A stretch of 64,000 nucleotides of DNA from 66-474 sp040388785 (GCA_040388785.1 JAZKBD010000009.1:6455-70454), one strand, 5' to 3'; positions 42,903 to 52,385 are shown, numbered from the stretch's first letter. Made by a program: numbers and translations. The notes: generated by a model not told the origin, from the sequence alone.

Positions 42903-44387
42903 TCACAATTGCCCTGCCCTGCGCTTCTTCCAGTATGCGTAGAGGGTATCGCGCAGGGCGTGATCCAGCAGCAAAACCGGCAGCACGAACGCAATGCCCA
43001 TCCATGCGCTCATCGCGACAAGCCGGAGCAGGTGCGAGTGCAACCCGAACACGCCGGTAAAGCGTGCGACCAGCCATGTCAGCAACCCAAACCCACCCGC
43101 AATCAGCAGCGCGCGATTACCAGGCAGCGAACGCAACTCCCGCGGGCAGAACAGGAATTGCAACACATTCAGGGAAATCAAACTCGCCGCAGTCGCATAC
43201 ACGGCGCCCATGTATCCGTACCTGCCGATCCAGAAATAGTTAAGAATGATGTTCACGACCGCGGCAAACGCCGTGAGTATGAAGATGGTGCCGGAGCGCT
43301 TATGCAGGGTGAGCCCCGATGCGCAAAGCCCGAGCAAGCCGCTGAACACGTAAGTCACCGTCACCCATACGAACACAGGCACCGAGCTGGCCTTGTCACG
43401 CCCGGCCAGCACCAGCAGGAGATCGGGTCCGACTGCCAACGTGCCGACGATTAATGCTGTCACCACGTAGACCAGCACGTTCAGCACGCGCCGCTTGGTT
43501 TGCACTACCGCGCCGGTCCCCTCGGTTTCGTAAACGCGTATGCTGACCTGGTTGTAGGCCACCGTAAGCGCGGCGTGCAGCATGGTGTTGATCTTGAGTG
43601 CGAGGCCATAGCCGATCGTGTAGATCCCGACCGGAACAAAGTCATGCAGCTGCTGCTTCAGCATCAGGCGATCAACGAATCCGAGCACGATGATGGAGAG
43701 TTCGCTGGCGCCGGACGGAATGCCGTAATGCAGGCCTTCCAGCCAGTACTTGACGTCGCGGTCGCGCCAGCGCATGGGCAGGTGCCGCAATACCCACACC
43801 GCGCCAATGACAGCGATGAGCATGGCCGCGATCAGCCGTGCGGCGTATACGCCGGTCGCGGACCGCGACACGAAATACACGATGCCGAGGATGGCGACCA
43901 CCTCGCCCCACCGCTGGGCCACATCAAACCCGACGCTGAGATCGGAGCGCTCCTCGGCAGTGAGCACCGAGGTCACGTAGCTGATGCACACCGAAGGAAG
44001 CAGGAGAATCAGCATGATCCAGGCTTCCAGCGGATGGCCGACGCGCCCCGACACGCACCAGATCACCAATACCAGTGCCATCAGCAGCCAGACACCGCAG
44101 CTCACGGCGAACGCGAAAAGTACCTGCGTACTGCCGAACCGGAGCAGTGCAGCACGATCGCCGCCGTGCGGGAAAAAACGCACCACCGAGTGCTGGGAGC
44201 CCAGCTTGATGACAGCGATCAGGATCAGCATCCACGCATCGAAGTAGCCGAGCACGCCGTATTCGGTGTAGTTCAACAGTCGGGTGAGGATGGGATAGGA
44301 GACCAGCCCGGCCAGCAGGATCAGGACGTTGCCTGTCGTGTAGCGCAGATAATGCGTGGCAATGCTGGGACGCGCAGTCGCTGACAT
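42903..44387 (-). CDS. Wzx-type polysaccharide flippase (second copy)
   Basis: 494-residue integral membrane protein with about fourteen transmembrane segments, homologous to the gapped flippase at 37661-39174. Shared features include the SIATHYLRYTTGN opening, FPHGGDRAALLRFG, AEERSDLSV, VYFVSRSATGVYAARL, RRVLNVLVYVV and a C-terminal LLDHALRDTLYAYWKKR. ATG 44387 is preferred; a GTG at 44399 is an alternative. It is followed by the DUF218 gene. The presence of two diverged flippases suggests two lipid-linked substrates or two polysaccharides from this locus. Confidence 0.9.
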   Translation of the reverse strand: MSATARPSIATHYLRYTTGNVLILLAGLVSYPILTRLLNYTEYGVLGYFDAWMLILIAVIKLGSQHSVVRFFPHGGDRAALLRFGSTQVLFAFAVSCGVWLLMALVLVIWCVSGRVGHPLEAWIMLILLLPSVCISYVTSVLTAEERSDLSVGFDVAQRWGEVVAILGIVYFVSRSATGVYAARLIAAMLIAVIGAVWVLRHLPMRWRDRDVKYWLEGLHYGIPSGASELSIIVLGFVDRLMLKQQLHDFVPVGIYTIGYGLALKINTMLHAALTVAYNQVSIRVYETEGTGAVVQTKRRVLNVLVYVVTALIVGTLAVGPDLLLVLAGRDKASSVPVFVWVTVTYVFSGLLGLCASGLTLHKRSGTIFILTAFAAVVNIILNYFWIGRYGYMGAVYATAASLISLNVLQFLFCPRELRSLPGNRALLIAGGFGLLTWLVARFTGVFGLHSHLLRLVAMSAWMGIAFVLPVLLLDHALRDTLYAYWKKRRAGQL

Positions 44388-44484
44388 GAGGGTGGGCACC
44401 GGCTCCGATCAAGGCAACCGGAACCCACGTCGTCCGGCGACATGAATTGTATCCATGCAGGGCGGCCGTCGCGCCACGACCCGG

Positions 44485-44512
44485 AAAAAACATGGCCCCG
44501 AATGGGGCCATG
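44485..44512 (-). terminator. Rho-independent terminator of the first beta-helix gene
   Basis: On the minus strand, a perfect 9-bp hairpin CATGGCCCC-loop-GGGGCCATG (44512 to 44491) is followed directly by TTTTTT (44490 to 44485). It begins 29 bases after the stop of the beta-helix gene at 44542 and separates it from the flippase/DUF218 pair. Confidence 0.9.
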
Positions 44513-44541
44513 AAAAGCACGAAGGAGGGAATCTGTCGGCG

Positions 44542-46665
44542 TCAGTACTGAAACAGGTTCCGGGACTGGTGATACACATCGGCGAACCAGTCGAATACGA
44601 TCAGGAAATAGGATCGCGTCACCGGAGCAACCGCCGGAGTCGCCGCCATGGGCTTTGCAACGGCAATGGCCGGCACCGGCATGGCTGCATCTGCCGCTGA
44701 ACCATCGATCTCCACTACAGCGGGTTGCGATCGCGACGTACGCGTACGCCACAGCAAACGCGGGGTCGAACGAGAGGTGTAGTAACGTTCGTCATTCAAG
44801 CCATCACGCAAACGCCCGCGCAGCGCACCGGACTGTAACCCTGAGCCAGGCTCCGCAGACACCGGAGTGGCTGAAGCTTTCGGCGGGGCCGGCACCGGTG
44901 CATCCGACGCCGGCTGGGTCCCACCACCCGTCGGCGGCAGCGGACTGTCCCCACTTCCGGAACCGATGAATGCCTGGCCACGATAGGCGATGGCTCCAAT
45001 ATCGATGGGCCCACTGGCTGTGCGCGGGTTGCCATAAAAATCCCAGGCCACGTTGTACAAACTCCGGTTGGCATTGCCCAAGGCAGGACTGCTCGTCAAC
45101 GGATTGGCGTTGAATCCGGCCAGCGTTTCGTTGGTCAACTGCGGATCCTTGCAGATATTGCCGCCCGGGCAGAAGTTGTTCCGCACGTTCCAGATGATGT
45201 TGCTTCCATAATTGGTCACGCCGTTGTAGGTGCCATCGGCGAACCATGCCAGCGCGGTGAGGCCGCCTTCGTCGCGCGGAATGACGCTGGTCTGGCCGAG
45301 CCAGACATTGTTGTAGAGATTTGCGACGTTGCTGCTGTTGGGCGTATAACCTGCGTCGCTGCCGCCACCGACGAACAGAGTGTCCCCATCGCCGGTGATG
45401 GTGTTGTAGGCCAGGGTTACAGTCTGATTCGCTCCGTTGAATTCCATCACCACCGCAGTGCCGTCGGCGCGGCACATCGTCCCGGCCACGCCACTGGAAC
45501 CGTCGCCATAGATCGGGAATCCCGCCCAATTGTTGCAATAGCCGTCCACCACGCTGTTGGTGAGCGTCGCGGTTCCAGAGGCCTTGATGCCATTGCCCGC
45601 GTTCTCCCACGCATAGATGCGATCCATCGTCACGCTGCCCGTGCCGTTGGCGTACAACATGTCAAGGCCATCCTGGGCGTTGGCAATGAAGCTGTCGTTG
45701 GTGAAGATCCAGTTTCCGCCTGTCCATGCCGAACCCCAGCCATCACCGTAGCCACCTTCGTTCTGCCCCCAGCAACCGACGATGGTCGTCGCCGGATAGG
45801 CCTCCGCGCAACCATTCCAGGCCACCGTCGAATTCTGCACGGTGAGGGTCCCCGAGTCCGTCGAGTTGTGGTTGTTGCCACCCAAATCCCCGTTCCAACC
45901 TCCCCAGCCGTTGGCGCGCAAGGTCACCCCATCCAGCAAGGTATTCCCGGACAAGCGACCCGCATTGATGCCGTAATCGGCGAACCCGTGGATATTGAGG
46001 TTCTGCAGGGTCAGATTGGTGACATCCGCAGCATAGATGCCGTTGGCGGCCCAAGTTCCATACGGATAATTGCTGCCGTTGCAGGCCGTCACCCCACCCG
46101 TGTTCGTGGTGGGCTGATACGACGCAATGCACATCGAGTGGTCGGTCAGCTCCAGACACTTGATGGCGACGTCGTGGACCTGCTCGATATCGAAGATCTC
46201 GTAAACGCGCTGGGTGCCCCACAGTTCCGGCGGCGCGCTGCAATTGGCGCCAGTGATCGTGGTCGGGTGCGTGGCATCGATGCCGGACGGGATCGACGCG
46301 ATGACGCAGCCCCAGGTTGCCGGCTGATAGCACATATTGTTGTTCGCGTTCGGCGCTCCGTAGCCCATCATGTAGCTGCCGGAGTCGATCACCAGTGTGT
46401 CGCCCGGCTTCATCACGGTCGACGGCGTGAAGTTGCTTGCACGCTGGCCCGGCTGCAGAGCCCAGAACGGATGGTTGAAGGCACAGGCCTGTTTCGAACC
46501 CGAACCCGAGTAGGCGGCATCGGTGGTGCCGGTGCACTGGGAGCTGGTACCGCCATCCGTACGCACGTACCAGGTCGTGGCCATCGCCGGCGTGGCGGCC
46601 AACAGCAATCCGGCAAACGCAGCGAAGACCAGCAGGCAACGGGTGAAGCGGGAGGGATATTTCAT
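44542..46665 (-). CDS. Secreted right-handed parallel beta-helix protein, long form
   Basis: 707-residue exported protein with a signal peptide (MKYPSRFTRCLLVFAAFAGLLLAA). The body carries parallel beta-helix repeats rich in Asn, Gly and Thr (LTLQNLNIHGFADYGINAG, GVTLRANGWGGWNG, GTLTVQNSTVAWNG, TLAYNTITGDGDTLFVGGG) with many Cys. Such folds are shared by pectate-lyase-like enzymes and epimerases; no catalytic triad is certain. Unlike its paralogue it has a tail of ~160 residues: a Pro/Ala linker, a basic region and a final hydrophobic segment (SYFLIVFDWFADVYHQ). Probably binds or cuts the EPS outside the cell. Ends with a strong terminator. Confidence 0.85.
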   Translation of the reverse strand: MKYPSRFTRCLLVFAAFAGLLLAATPAMATTWYVRTDGGTSSQCTGTTDAAYSGSGSKQACAFNHPFWALQPGQRASNFTPSTVMKPGDTLVIDSGSYMMGYGAPNANNNMCYQPATWGCVIASIPSGIDATHPTTITGANCSAPPELWGTQRVYEIFDIEQVHDVAIKCLELTDHSMCIASYQPTTNTGGVTACNGSNYPYGTWAANGIYAADVTNLTLQNLNIHGFADYGINAGRLSGNTLLDGVTLRANGWGGWNGDLGGNNHNSTDSGTLTVQNSTVAWNGCAEAYPATTIVGCWGQNEGGYGDGWGSAWTGGNWIFTNDSFIANAQDGLDMLYANGTGSVTMDRIYAWENAGNGIKASGTATLTNSVVDGYCNNWAGFPIYGDGSSGVAGTMCRADGTAVVMEFNGANQTVTLAYNTITGDGDTLFVGGGSDAGYTPNSSNVANLYNNVWLGQTSVIPRDEGGLTALAWFADGTYNGVTNYGSNIIWNVRNNFCPGGNICKDPQLTNETLAGFNANPLTSSPALGNANRSLYNVAWDFYGNPRTASGPIDIGAIAYRGQAFIGSGSGDSPLPPTGGGTQPASDAPVPAPPKASATPVSAEPGSGLQSGALRGRLRDGLNDERYYTSRSTPRLLWRTRTSRSQPAVVEIDGSAADAAMPVPAIAVAKPMAATPAVAPVTRSYFLIVFDWFADVYHQSRNLFQY

Positions 46666-46940
46666 CGGCTCGCTTGGGGCAGCGGCCTGACGCCGTGAAT
46701 CGCACGCCGGGCATGCGAAACCGTGACAGACAACGACCCTTCCTTTGGGAATTCGATCAGGGTGCGCAGTCTCGGCTCGCACGCCCGGGCAGTCTGCCTG
46801 ACAGGTCACAGTTTGTGAATAATTGCAAAGGACCCGTGGGAGACCCTGTTGTTCCGTGTTCAGGTTGGCGTATACGCGCCACGGCGCGTCACGACGCGAT
46901 CATGAACCGGGTCACACGGGTCGAGCGCGAAAACCCGGCA
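46666..46940. promoter_or_regulatory. 275-base spacer between the two beta-helix genes
   Basis: Longest non-coding stretch seen. It must hold the promoter of the long beta-helix gene, or be read through from the short one. It contains a perfect inverted repeat TCACA-GTT-TGTGA (46806-46818) in an AT-richer patch, of unknown meaning. No T-rich terminator was seen after the short beta-helix gene. Confidence 0.35.
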
Positions 46941-48548
46941 TCACTGGATCGCGCCGATGTTGCTTTTGTCCGTCGCTGCTCCGCGTGCCGGACTGGCGGG
47001 CAGCAATGCAGGATCGAATGCTTGCAGCGCTTCGTTCTGCAGCAGCGGATTCCTGCAGATGCTGTTGTCCGGGCAGACGCCGTGCTTGACGTTCCAGACG
47101 ATGTTGTTCCGGTACCGGGTGACGCCACCATAAAACCCGTCGGCGTACCACACCAGCGCTGTGAGGCCGCCTTCATTGCGCGGAATTGCGCTGCGCTGGC
47201 CAAGCAGGACATTGTCTTCGAAGACTGTCTGATTGGTCGCGTCGGGCGAATAATGGGCATCGCTGCCGCCACCGACGAACAGTGTGTCGCCATTGCCGGT
47301 GATGGTGTTGTGGCTCAGCGAGACGGTTTGATCCGGGCCATTGAATTCCATGACGACGGCAGTGCCATCGGCGCGGCACATCGTGCCCGACACACCCGTT
47401 CTGCCGTCGCCCGCGACAGGAAAGCCTTTCCAGCTATTGCAGTAACCATTGACGATGCTGTTGCGGAGCGTCGCCGGGCCGGAAGTCTTGATGCCGTTGC
47501 CTGCGTTTTCCCATGCCACGACATGATCGATGGTCACGCTGCCGGTGCCATTGGCGTAAAGCATGTCCAGCCCATCCTGCGTGTTGTGCTTGAACTCGGA
47601 GTGCTCGAATGCCCAGTCGCCTCCCGTCCACGCAGAACCGAAACCGTCGCCGTAGCCTCCTTCGTTTTGTCCCCAGCAACCAACGATGGCCTTCGAAGGA
47701 TAAGCCTCGCCGCAGCCGTTCCACAGCACCTTGATTTCGCTGAAGATGAGCTTCCCGGCATTCGAGCTGCGGTGATCGTTGCCGCCCAGATCGCCCGACC
47801 AGCCCCCCCAACCATTGGCACGAAGGGTCACGTCCGTGACCACAGTGGCCCCCGCGAGCCGGCCCGCCTGGATGCCGTAGTCGGCGAACCCGTGCACATC
47901 GAGATGTGCGAGCGTCAGGTTGGTCACGTCTGCCGCATAAATTCCTGTGGCCGCCCATTCGCCGTACGGGTATTTGTCTCGATCGCAGGCCGTGACGCCG
48001 CCCGTGTTGCTGGTCGGCTTGTAAAACTCGACACACGCGGAATGATCGGTCAGGTCCAGGCACTTGATGGCGACATCGTGCACGTGTTCGAGATCGAAGA
48101 TGCTGGACACACGCCGCGTGCCCCACAGCTCAGGCGGTCTCGCGCAGTCGCCGGTAATCGTGGTCGGATGCGCGGCATCGATCCCTGATGGAACCGACGC
48201 GATCGCGCAGCCCCAAGTCGCCGGTTGGTAGCACATCGCGTTGTCGGCATTCGGCGCACCGTATCCGATCATGTAGCTGCCGGCGCTGATGACCAGCGTG
48301 TCACTAGGCCTCATCACGGCCGTCGGCGTGAAATTGCTCGCGCGTTGTCCCGGCTGCAGCGCCCAGAAGGGATGATTGAACGCGCAAGCGCGGTGCGCAC
48401 CGTGCCCCGGGTACGCAGCATCACGCGCGCCCGTGCATTGCGCAGCGGTGCCACCGTCGCTGCGCACATACCATGTCGCGGCCGTCGCGCCGGACGTCCA
48501 GCACAACGGAAATGCGACCAGCAACAGGCAACATAAGCTGTTTCTCAC
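46941..48548 (-). CDS. Secreted right-handed parallel beta-helix protein, short form
   Basis: 535-residue exported paralogue of the long beta-helix gene, sharing long blocks: ATWYVRSDGGT, ACAFNHPFWALQPGQRASNF, YGAPNADNAMCYQPATWGC, GYGDGFGSAWTGG, MLYANGTGSVT, GTMCRADGTAVVMEFNGP. The short form ends after SNIGAIQ, without the Pro-rich tail. The start is GTG 48548 with GAGGAG seven bases upstream and a signal peptide (CCLLLVAFPLCWTSGATA). The frame upstream stays open but overlaps galE in opposite phase and is not coding. A polysaccharide-binding or lyase role is suggested by fold and neighbours. Confidence 0.86.
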   Translation of the reverse strand: MRNSLCCLLLVAFPLCWTSGATAATWYVRSDGGTAAQCTGARDAAYPGHGAHRACAFNHPFWALQPGQRASNFTPTAVMRPSDTLVISAGSYMIGYGAPNADNAMCYQPATWGCAIASVPSGIDAAHPTTITGDCARPPELWGTRRVSSIFDLEHVHDVAIKCLDLTDHSACVEFYKPTSNTGGVTACDRDKYPYGEWAATGIYAADVTNLTLAHLDVHGFADYGIQAGRLAGATVVTDVTLRANGWGGWSGDLGGNDHRSSNAGKLIFSEIKVLWNGCGEAYPSKAIVGCWGQNEGGYGDGFGSAWTGGDWAFEHSEFKHNTQDGLDMLYANGTGSVTIDHVVAWENAGNGIKTSGPATLRNSIVNGYCNSWKGFPVAGDGRTGVSGTMCRADGTAVVMEFNGPDQTVSLSHNTITGNGDTLFVGGGSDAHYSPDATNQTVFEDNVLLGQRSAIPRNEGGLTALVWYADGFYGGVTRYRNNIVWNVKHGVCPDNSICRNPLLQNEALQAFDPALLPASPARGAATDKSNIGAIQ

Positions 48549-48595
48549 GCGCTCGCTCCTCGCCCGGGCCTGCGAAATTCTTCTTGGTGCCCCGT

Positions 48596-49594
48596 TCAAG
48601 CCATCGGCAAGCGTTCTTCCCATGCCAGGGCGGTGCGCGCGATGAAATCCAGATCGTCGTGCCTGGGTTGCCAGCCCAGCGTGTCGCGAATCCTGTCCGA
48701 CATCGCGATCAGCGACGGCGGATCGCCCGCCCGCCGTGGTTCTTCCGCGAATGGCACCGGCGCACCGTGTGCGCGCCCGACTGCCTCCAGCACTTGGCGC
48801 ACCGAATAACCGTGGCCATACCCGCAGTTCAGCGTGGTCGACAAACCACCCCTGCGCAAATACTTCAAGGCGTCGAGATGCGCGCGCGCCAGATCGGAGA
48901 CATGGATGTAATCGCGCACTCCGGTTCCGTCGGGCGTGTCGTAATCGGTGCCGAAGATCGAAAGTTTCGGGCGCTTGCCGAGCGCCGCTTCGCAGGCGAC
49001 CTTCACCAACAGCGTCGCACTTTTTGTCGATTGGCCGACGCGTCCTTCCGGATCGCAACCCGCGACGTTGAAGTAGCGCAGCGCGACATAGCGCGGGCCG
49101 CCTGCAGCGGCGAGGTCGCGCAGCATCCATTCGCTCATCAGCTTGGAACTGCCGTACGGATTGATCGGCGCGGTCGGCGTGTCCTCGGCGGCCTTGCCGC
49201 CTTCGGGAATGCCATAAACCGCGGCGGTGGAAGAGAACACGATCTGGCTGATGCCTGCATCGCGGCAGCATTCCAGCAAATTGCGGGTGGCACAAGTGTT
49301 GTTGCCGTAGTAGCGCAGCGGATCAGCCACCGATTCCGGAACGATGGTGCGCGCGGCGAAATGCATCACGGTGTCGACGGCATGCTCGCGCAATACTTTC
49401 GGCACGAGCTCGCGATCGCCGACGTCGCCGATAACGAGTTCCGCGCCGACCACTGCTTCGCGAAAACCGGTGCTCAGGTTATCGAGCACCACCACGCGCT
49501 CGCCGGCTTCCACCAGTTGCAGCACCACGTGGCTGCCGATGTACCCTGCGCCCCCGGTGACGAGGACGGTTTCCTGGTTAGCGGATGTCTCCAT
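48596..49594 (-). CDS. galE: UDP-glucose 4-epimerase
   Basis: 332-residue SDR that interconverts UDP-glucose and UDP-galactose, supplying EPS precursors. It shows VTGGAGYIGSHVVLQL (NAD), DNLSTG, HFAARTIVPESV, SSTAAVYG, the catalytic NPYGSSKLMSEWML (Tyr and Lys), and RYFNVAGCDPEGR followed by GTGVRDYIHVSDLA, diagnostic of GalE. AGGA precedes ATG 49594. It is in line with the sulfotransferase and beta-helix genes on the same strand. Confidence 0.95.
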   Translation of the reverse strand: METSANQETVLVTGGAGYIGSHVVLQLVEAGERVVVLDNLSTGFREAVVGAELVIGDVGDRELVPKVLREHAVDTVMHFAARTIVPESVADPLRYYGNNTCATRNLLECCRDAGISQIVFSSTAAVYGIPEGGKAAEDTPTAPINPYGSSKLMSEWMLRDLAAAGGPRYVALRYFNVAGCDPEGRVGQSTKSATLLVKVACEAALGKRPKLSIFGTDYDTPDGTGVRDYIHVSDLARAHLDALKYLRRGGLSTTLNCGYGHGYSVRQVLEAVGRAHGAPVPFAEEPRRAGDPPSLIAMSDRIRDTLGWQPRHDDLDFIARTALAWEERLPMA

Positions 49595-49639
49595 TGTCGG
49601 TTCCTGCCTGTTTGATCGTGCCGCGCGCCGATTGGATAT

Positions 49640-50506
49640 TCAAAGGTAATCGTACTTTTTCAAGTCTGCTTCCAGCACCGCGAGCAGAACTCTCTGTTGC
49701 GCCGGAGTCAGGTCATCCTGCCACTTGTAATTGGCGCTCTCTACTCGGTAACCGGACAGCGCGCGCTCGAAACGCCCGTCCCATTCCAACCCGCAGAACG
49801 CAGCCACATCACGGAACACATCGACAGGCCGCGCCGCGAAGTCTTCGTAGCGCACCTCCATCAGATTCGCCGCGGGAATGGATTGCTTCGCGGCTTCCAT
49901 CGCACGCATCAGAATCTTCCACTGGATACCCGCGAGCGCGACGAAGGAGCGATCATTGGCGTCCCACTCCCGCTGCAGCTCATCATCCAGCAGCCCCCAG
50001 CGCCACTGTGCGGGACCTCGCCAGCCGAGCCAGAAATCCACTTGCAGCAGCGAGTTCGCAAACGCGCGCCCGTCGCGATAGACATGCACGAAACGTGCAT
50101 CCGGGAAGATTTCGTGCAGAAATCCCAGGCGCGGCCAGCCAGTGATCTTGGCCAGCAGCCGCGGTCGTCGCCGGATCACCAATCCGGCAGCCGCCCGCCG
50201 CAACGCAGCGACAGCGCGCGGCGTGGCATCATCGGCGCGCAGGTCACGGCATGGCCGCGAGAACCCCTGGAAATGGTGATCCCAGAACCCGTAGCATTCC
50301 GCCGATTCGTAGCGCCGTTTCAGGAAAGTACCCAGCAGCGGAAGATCGATGCCGCGCATCAATGCGCGGTGACGTACCGGATTTTCCCGATCGCGGTCGC
50401 ACAAGCTCGACATCCACGCGACGTGCGGGTGTTCCGTAAAGACCTGATGAAAGATGCTGGAACCACTGCGCCCGGCACCGATGACGAAGATGGGTTTCTC
50501 GACCAT
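49640..50506 (-). CDS. Sulfotransferase-family protein
   Basis: 288-residue cytoplasmic protein. The PAPS 5'-phosphosulfate loop is GAGRSGSSIFHQVF and the 3'-phosphate site is HVYRDGRAFANSLL. The EVRYEDFAARP motif is typical of carbohydrate/heparan-type sulfotransferases. Possible target: a hydroxyl or amine of the EPS, or a lipid. The start at ATG 50506 is chosen because the protein opens directly with the PAPS domain (MVEKPIFVIGAGRSG). A sulfated EPS is plausible but unproved. No PAPS-synthesis genes are nearby. Confidence 0.86.
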   Translation of the reverse strand: MVEKPIFVIGAGRSGSSIFHQVFTEHPHVAWMSSLCDRDRENPVRHRALMRGIDLPLLGTFLKRRYESAECYGFWDHHFQGFSRPCRDLRADDATPRAVAALRRAAAGLVIRRRPRLLAKITGWPRLGFLHEIFPDARFVHVYRDGRAFANSLLQVDFWLGWRGPAQWRWGLLDDELQREWDANDRSFVALAGIQWKILMRAMEAAKQSIPAANLMEVRYEDFAARPVDVFRDVAAFCGLEWDGRFERALSGYRVESANYKWQDDLTPAQQRVLLAVLEADLKKYDYL

Positions 50507-50597
50507 GCGTGTGTTCGTCGCGGAACCGTGAGGGCGCAAGACTATCGTGTTTCGCGCGGCCGTTGCGTCGGTCGATGGGCGAGTGGACACGCTCGCG

Positions 50598-52385
50598 TCA
50601 TGCCCCAGCGACACGCCGCAGCGGACGGCGCTGCACGTCGATGATTTCCAGGTCACCCACTGTTGCGTAGGTGTGGCAGCCGGTCACCCCGTCGCCCCAC
50701 GGCGCCAGGCGGCTCAAGACGCGCTCCGCGTAGTGTTTTCCGTCGAGCTCCAGCACCTCGTTGAAAACCAGCGAGTGACCGTAGCCGCGTGCGCTGTCTT
50801 GGCTCGGCCGGATCAGCCGTCCATTTCGTTCGAACAGGCGCCCTCCGGGGCGCGCGCTTCGCACGTCGGAAACGATGGGGTTGGCGGGATGAGGGTGGAA
50901 CGGTCCGTACGGTGTATCCGCGTGAAACAGAAACAATTCATCGAGTGAGCCGCCACCAGATTCGTCGATATTGACGAACAAATACCATCGTCCTGCGTGC
51001 TGGTGCATCGTCGCATCGACAGCCCGGCGGCCACTCAGCAAGTCGCGAACAAATTCCCACTCGTCCGGAAATGCGCGAGCGCGGAACAGACTTATACGGT
51101 CGGCCTCCCCGGTCTCGGGGATCATGTAGACCTGCCCTTCCCACCCGAACACGCACGGATAGGACAGGTGAACCGGCAGATCCAGCACCAAATCCGCCAC
51201 CCCAGCGGGTCCGTGCTGACCCCAGCGAAGCACGGAAATGCCGGCTTTGCCACGGCTGTAGTCGTAATCCTCCACGAACAGCCAGTCCTCTCTCTCGTGA
51301 TGGAACAGAAAGGGATCCGCATAAAAATGGCCGCGCGGACAAGAGATTTCCCTCATGCCGGCAGGGTCGGGGTTTGCAGGATCGACAAGGTGGCCGCGCC
51401 GCCACGCTACAGACCACCGCGGCACTCGTCTGCGACCATCGATCAGCGCGCGCGTTTTGCGAGCCGTCGTATGACCAAGAAAACGCAGCATCTGCAGGTT
51501 GCCCGGCTTCCTGTAGATGGATTTCGCGTACGTTGCCGACGCCGAAAGTTCCGGTAAGGGTGGTTTATCAAGGGCAATTCCGCGCAAACAGCGCATCACG
51601 AAATCGGATGCTTTTCGATAGGTCGCGTCGCGGTTCAATTCCAGCGAATGAGGGTGGGTCGCGCCATACGATCGGAAGAGCACGCCTCCCCCGTCCAGCT
51701 TGTCGGTGAGACGCTGCAATACGACCCCGGATACCGGGTTGCCTTCATACATCTCCCAAAACAACGGCGGACCCCCGCGGTACGCATCGCTGTCGCCGTG
51801 ATGGTAGGACCAGACACCCTCGCGGGCCGCATTCAGGATTTCGCCTCGGATTATGTTGAACCCGAATCTCAACAGGACGTCCAGCCGCGCTTCTGCAATT
51901 CTCTTGATGTCTCGCGCGCGGAACCGGTGCACAGCCCCGGATCTTCTGGGCTGCGCTCTCATCACGGGCACTCCGCTCAGCCGACCAGCGAGATCCTGTG
52001 TTCGAAAAGGCGAGTCTGCAGCGCGTCGGCGCCTGACATCGCGCCGCACGTAAATGTCGTACAGCAGATAGTGCACCCGTTTGCGAAGCCGCGTGAAGAA
52101 AGGAGGCCGCACCGATTGTTCGGCATTGAGGACCACGAGTTCGACGCCCGCGAAGCCGCTGTTCTGAATCTCGGCAACGATATGTGCAACCCATGCGGGA
52201 ACGGTGAGGGAATCGAGCAACAGGCCGATGCGCAACTTTTGGCCGTCCGGCGACGGTACGACATACAGCGCACTCGGACCTGCGACCAGCCCGGTACCGG
52301 CTCGAAACGATTCGTTCACTTGGCCCGTCCCCGTTCCGCGGCATCCGGTTCCGTCAATGATCCCCGCTGGACGCCATTCGATCAC
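50598..52385 (-). CDS. Formyltransferase-like / GINT-type beta-propeller fusion
   Basis: 595-residue two-part protein. Residues ~50-270 form a formyltransferase-like domain: FGFNIIRGEIL, WSYHHGDSDAYRGGPPLFWE and KLDGGGVLF keep the Asn/His/Asp pattern of methionyl-tRNA and sugar formyltransferases. The C-terminal half resembles the five-bladed N-terminal domain found in glucosamine inositolphosphorylceramide transferases: RGHFYADPFLF, WLFVEDYDYSRGKAGISVL, IPETGEADRISLF, NPIVSDVRSARPGGRLF. It may add a formyl group to an amino sugar of the EPS and recognise it with the propeller. GTG 52385 follows GGAG and overlaps the previous gene by 32 bases. Confidence 0.75.
   Translation of the reverse strand: MIEWRPAGIIDGTGCRGTGTGQVNESFRAGTGLVAGPSALYVVPSPDGQKLRIGLLLDSLTVPAWVAHIVAEIQNSGFAGVELVVLNAEQSVRPPFFTRLRKRVHYLLYDIYVRRDVRRRRAADSPFRTQDLAGRLSGVPVMRAQPRRSGAVHRFRARDIKRIAEARLDVLLRFGFNIIRGEILNAAREGVWSYHHGDSDAYRGGPPLFWEMYEGNPVSGVVLQRLTDKLDGGGVLFRSYGATHPHSLELNRDATYRKASDFVMRCLRGIALDKPPLPELSASATYAKSIYRKPGNLQMLRFLGHTTARKTRALIDGRRRVPRWSVAWRRGHLVDPANPDPAGMREISCPRGHFYADPFLFHHEREDWLFVEDYDYSRGKAGISVLRWGQHGPAGVADLVLDLPVHLSYPCVFGWEGQVYMIPETGEADRISLFRARAFPDEWEFVRDLLSGRRAVDATMHQHAGRWYLFVNIDESGGGSLDELFLFHADTPYGPFHPHPANPIVSDVRSARPGGRLFERNGRLIRPSQDSARGYGHSLVFNEVLELDGKHYAERVLSRLAPWGDGVTGCHTYATVGDLEIIDVQRRPLRRVAGA

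Noticed and set aside
46674..48188. 504-codon plus-strand frame opposite the beta-helix genes
   Set aside because: It mirrors a minus-strand gene with clear signal peptide, repeats and paralogue; the mirror protein shows no domain.
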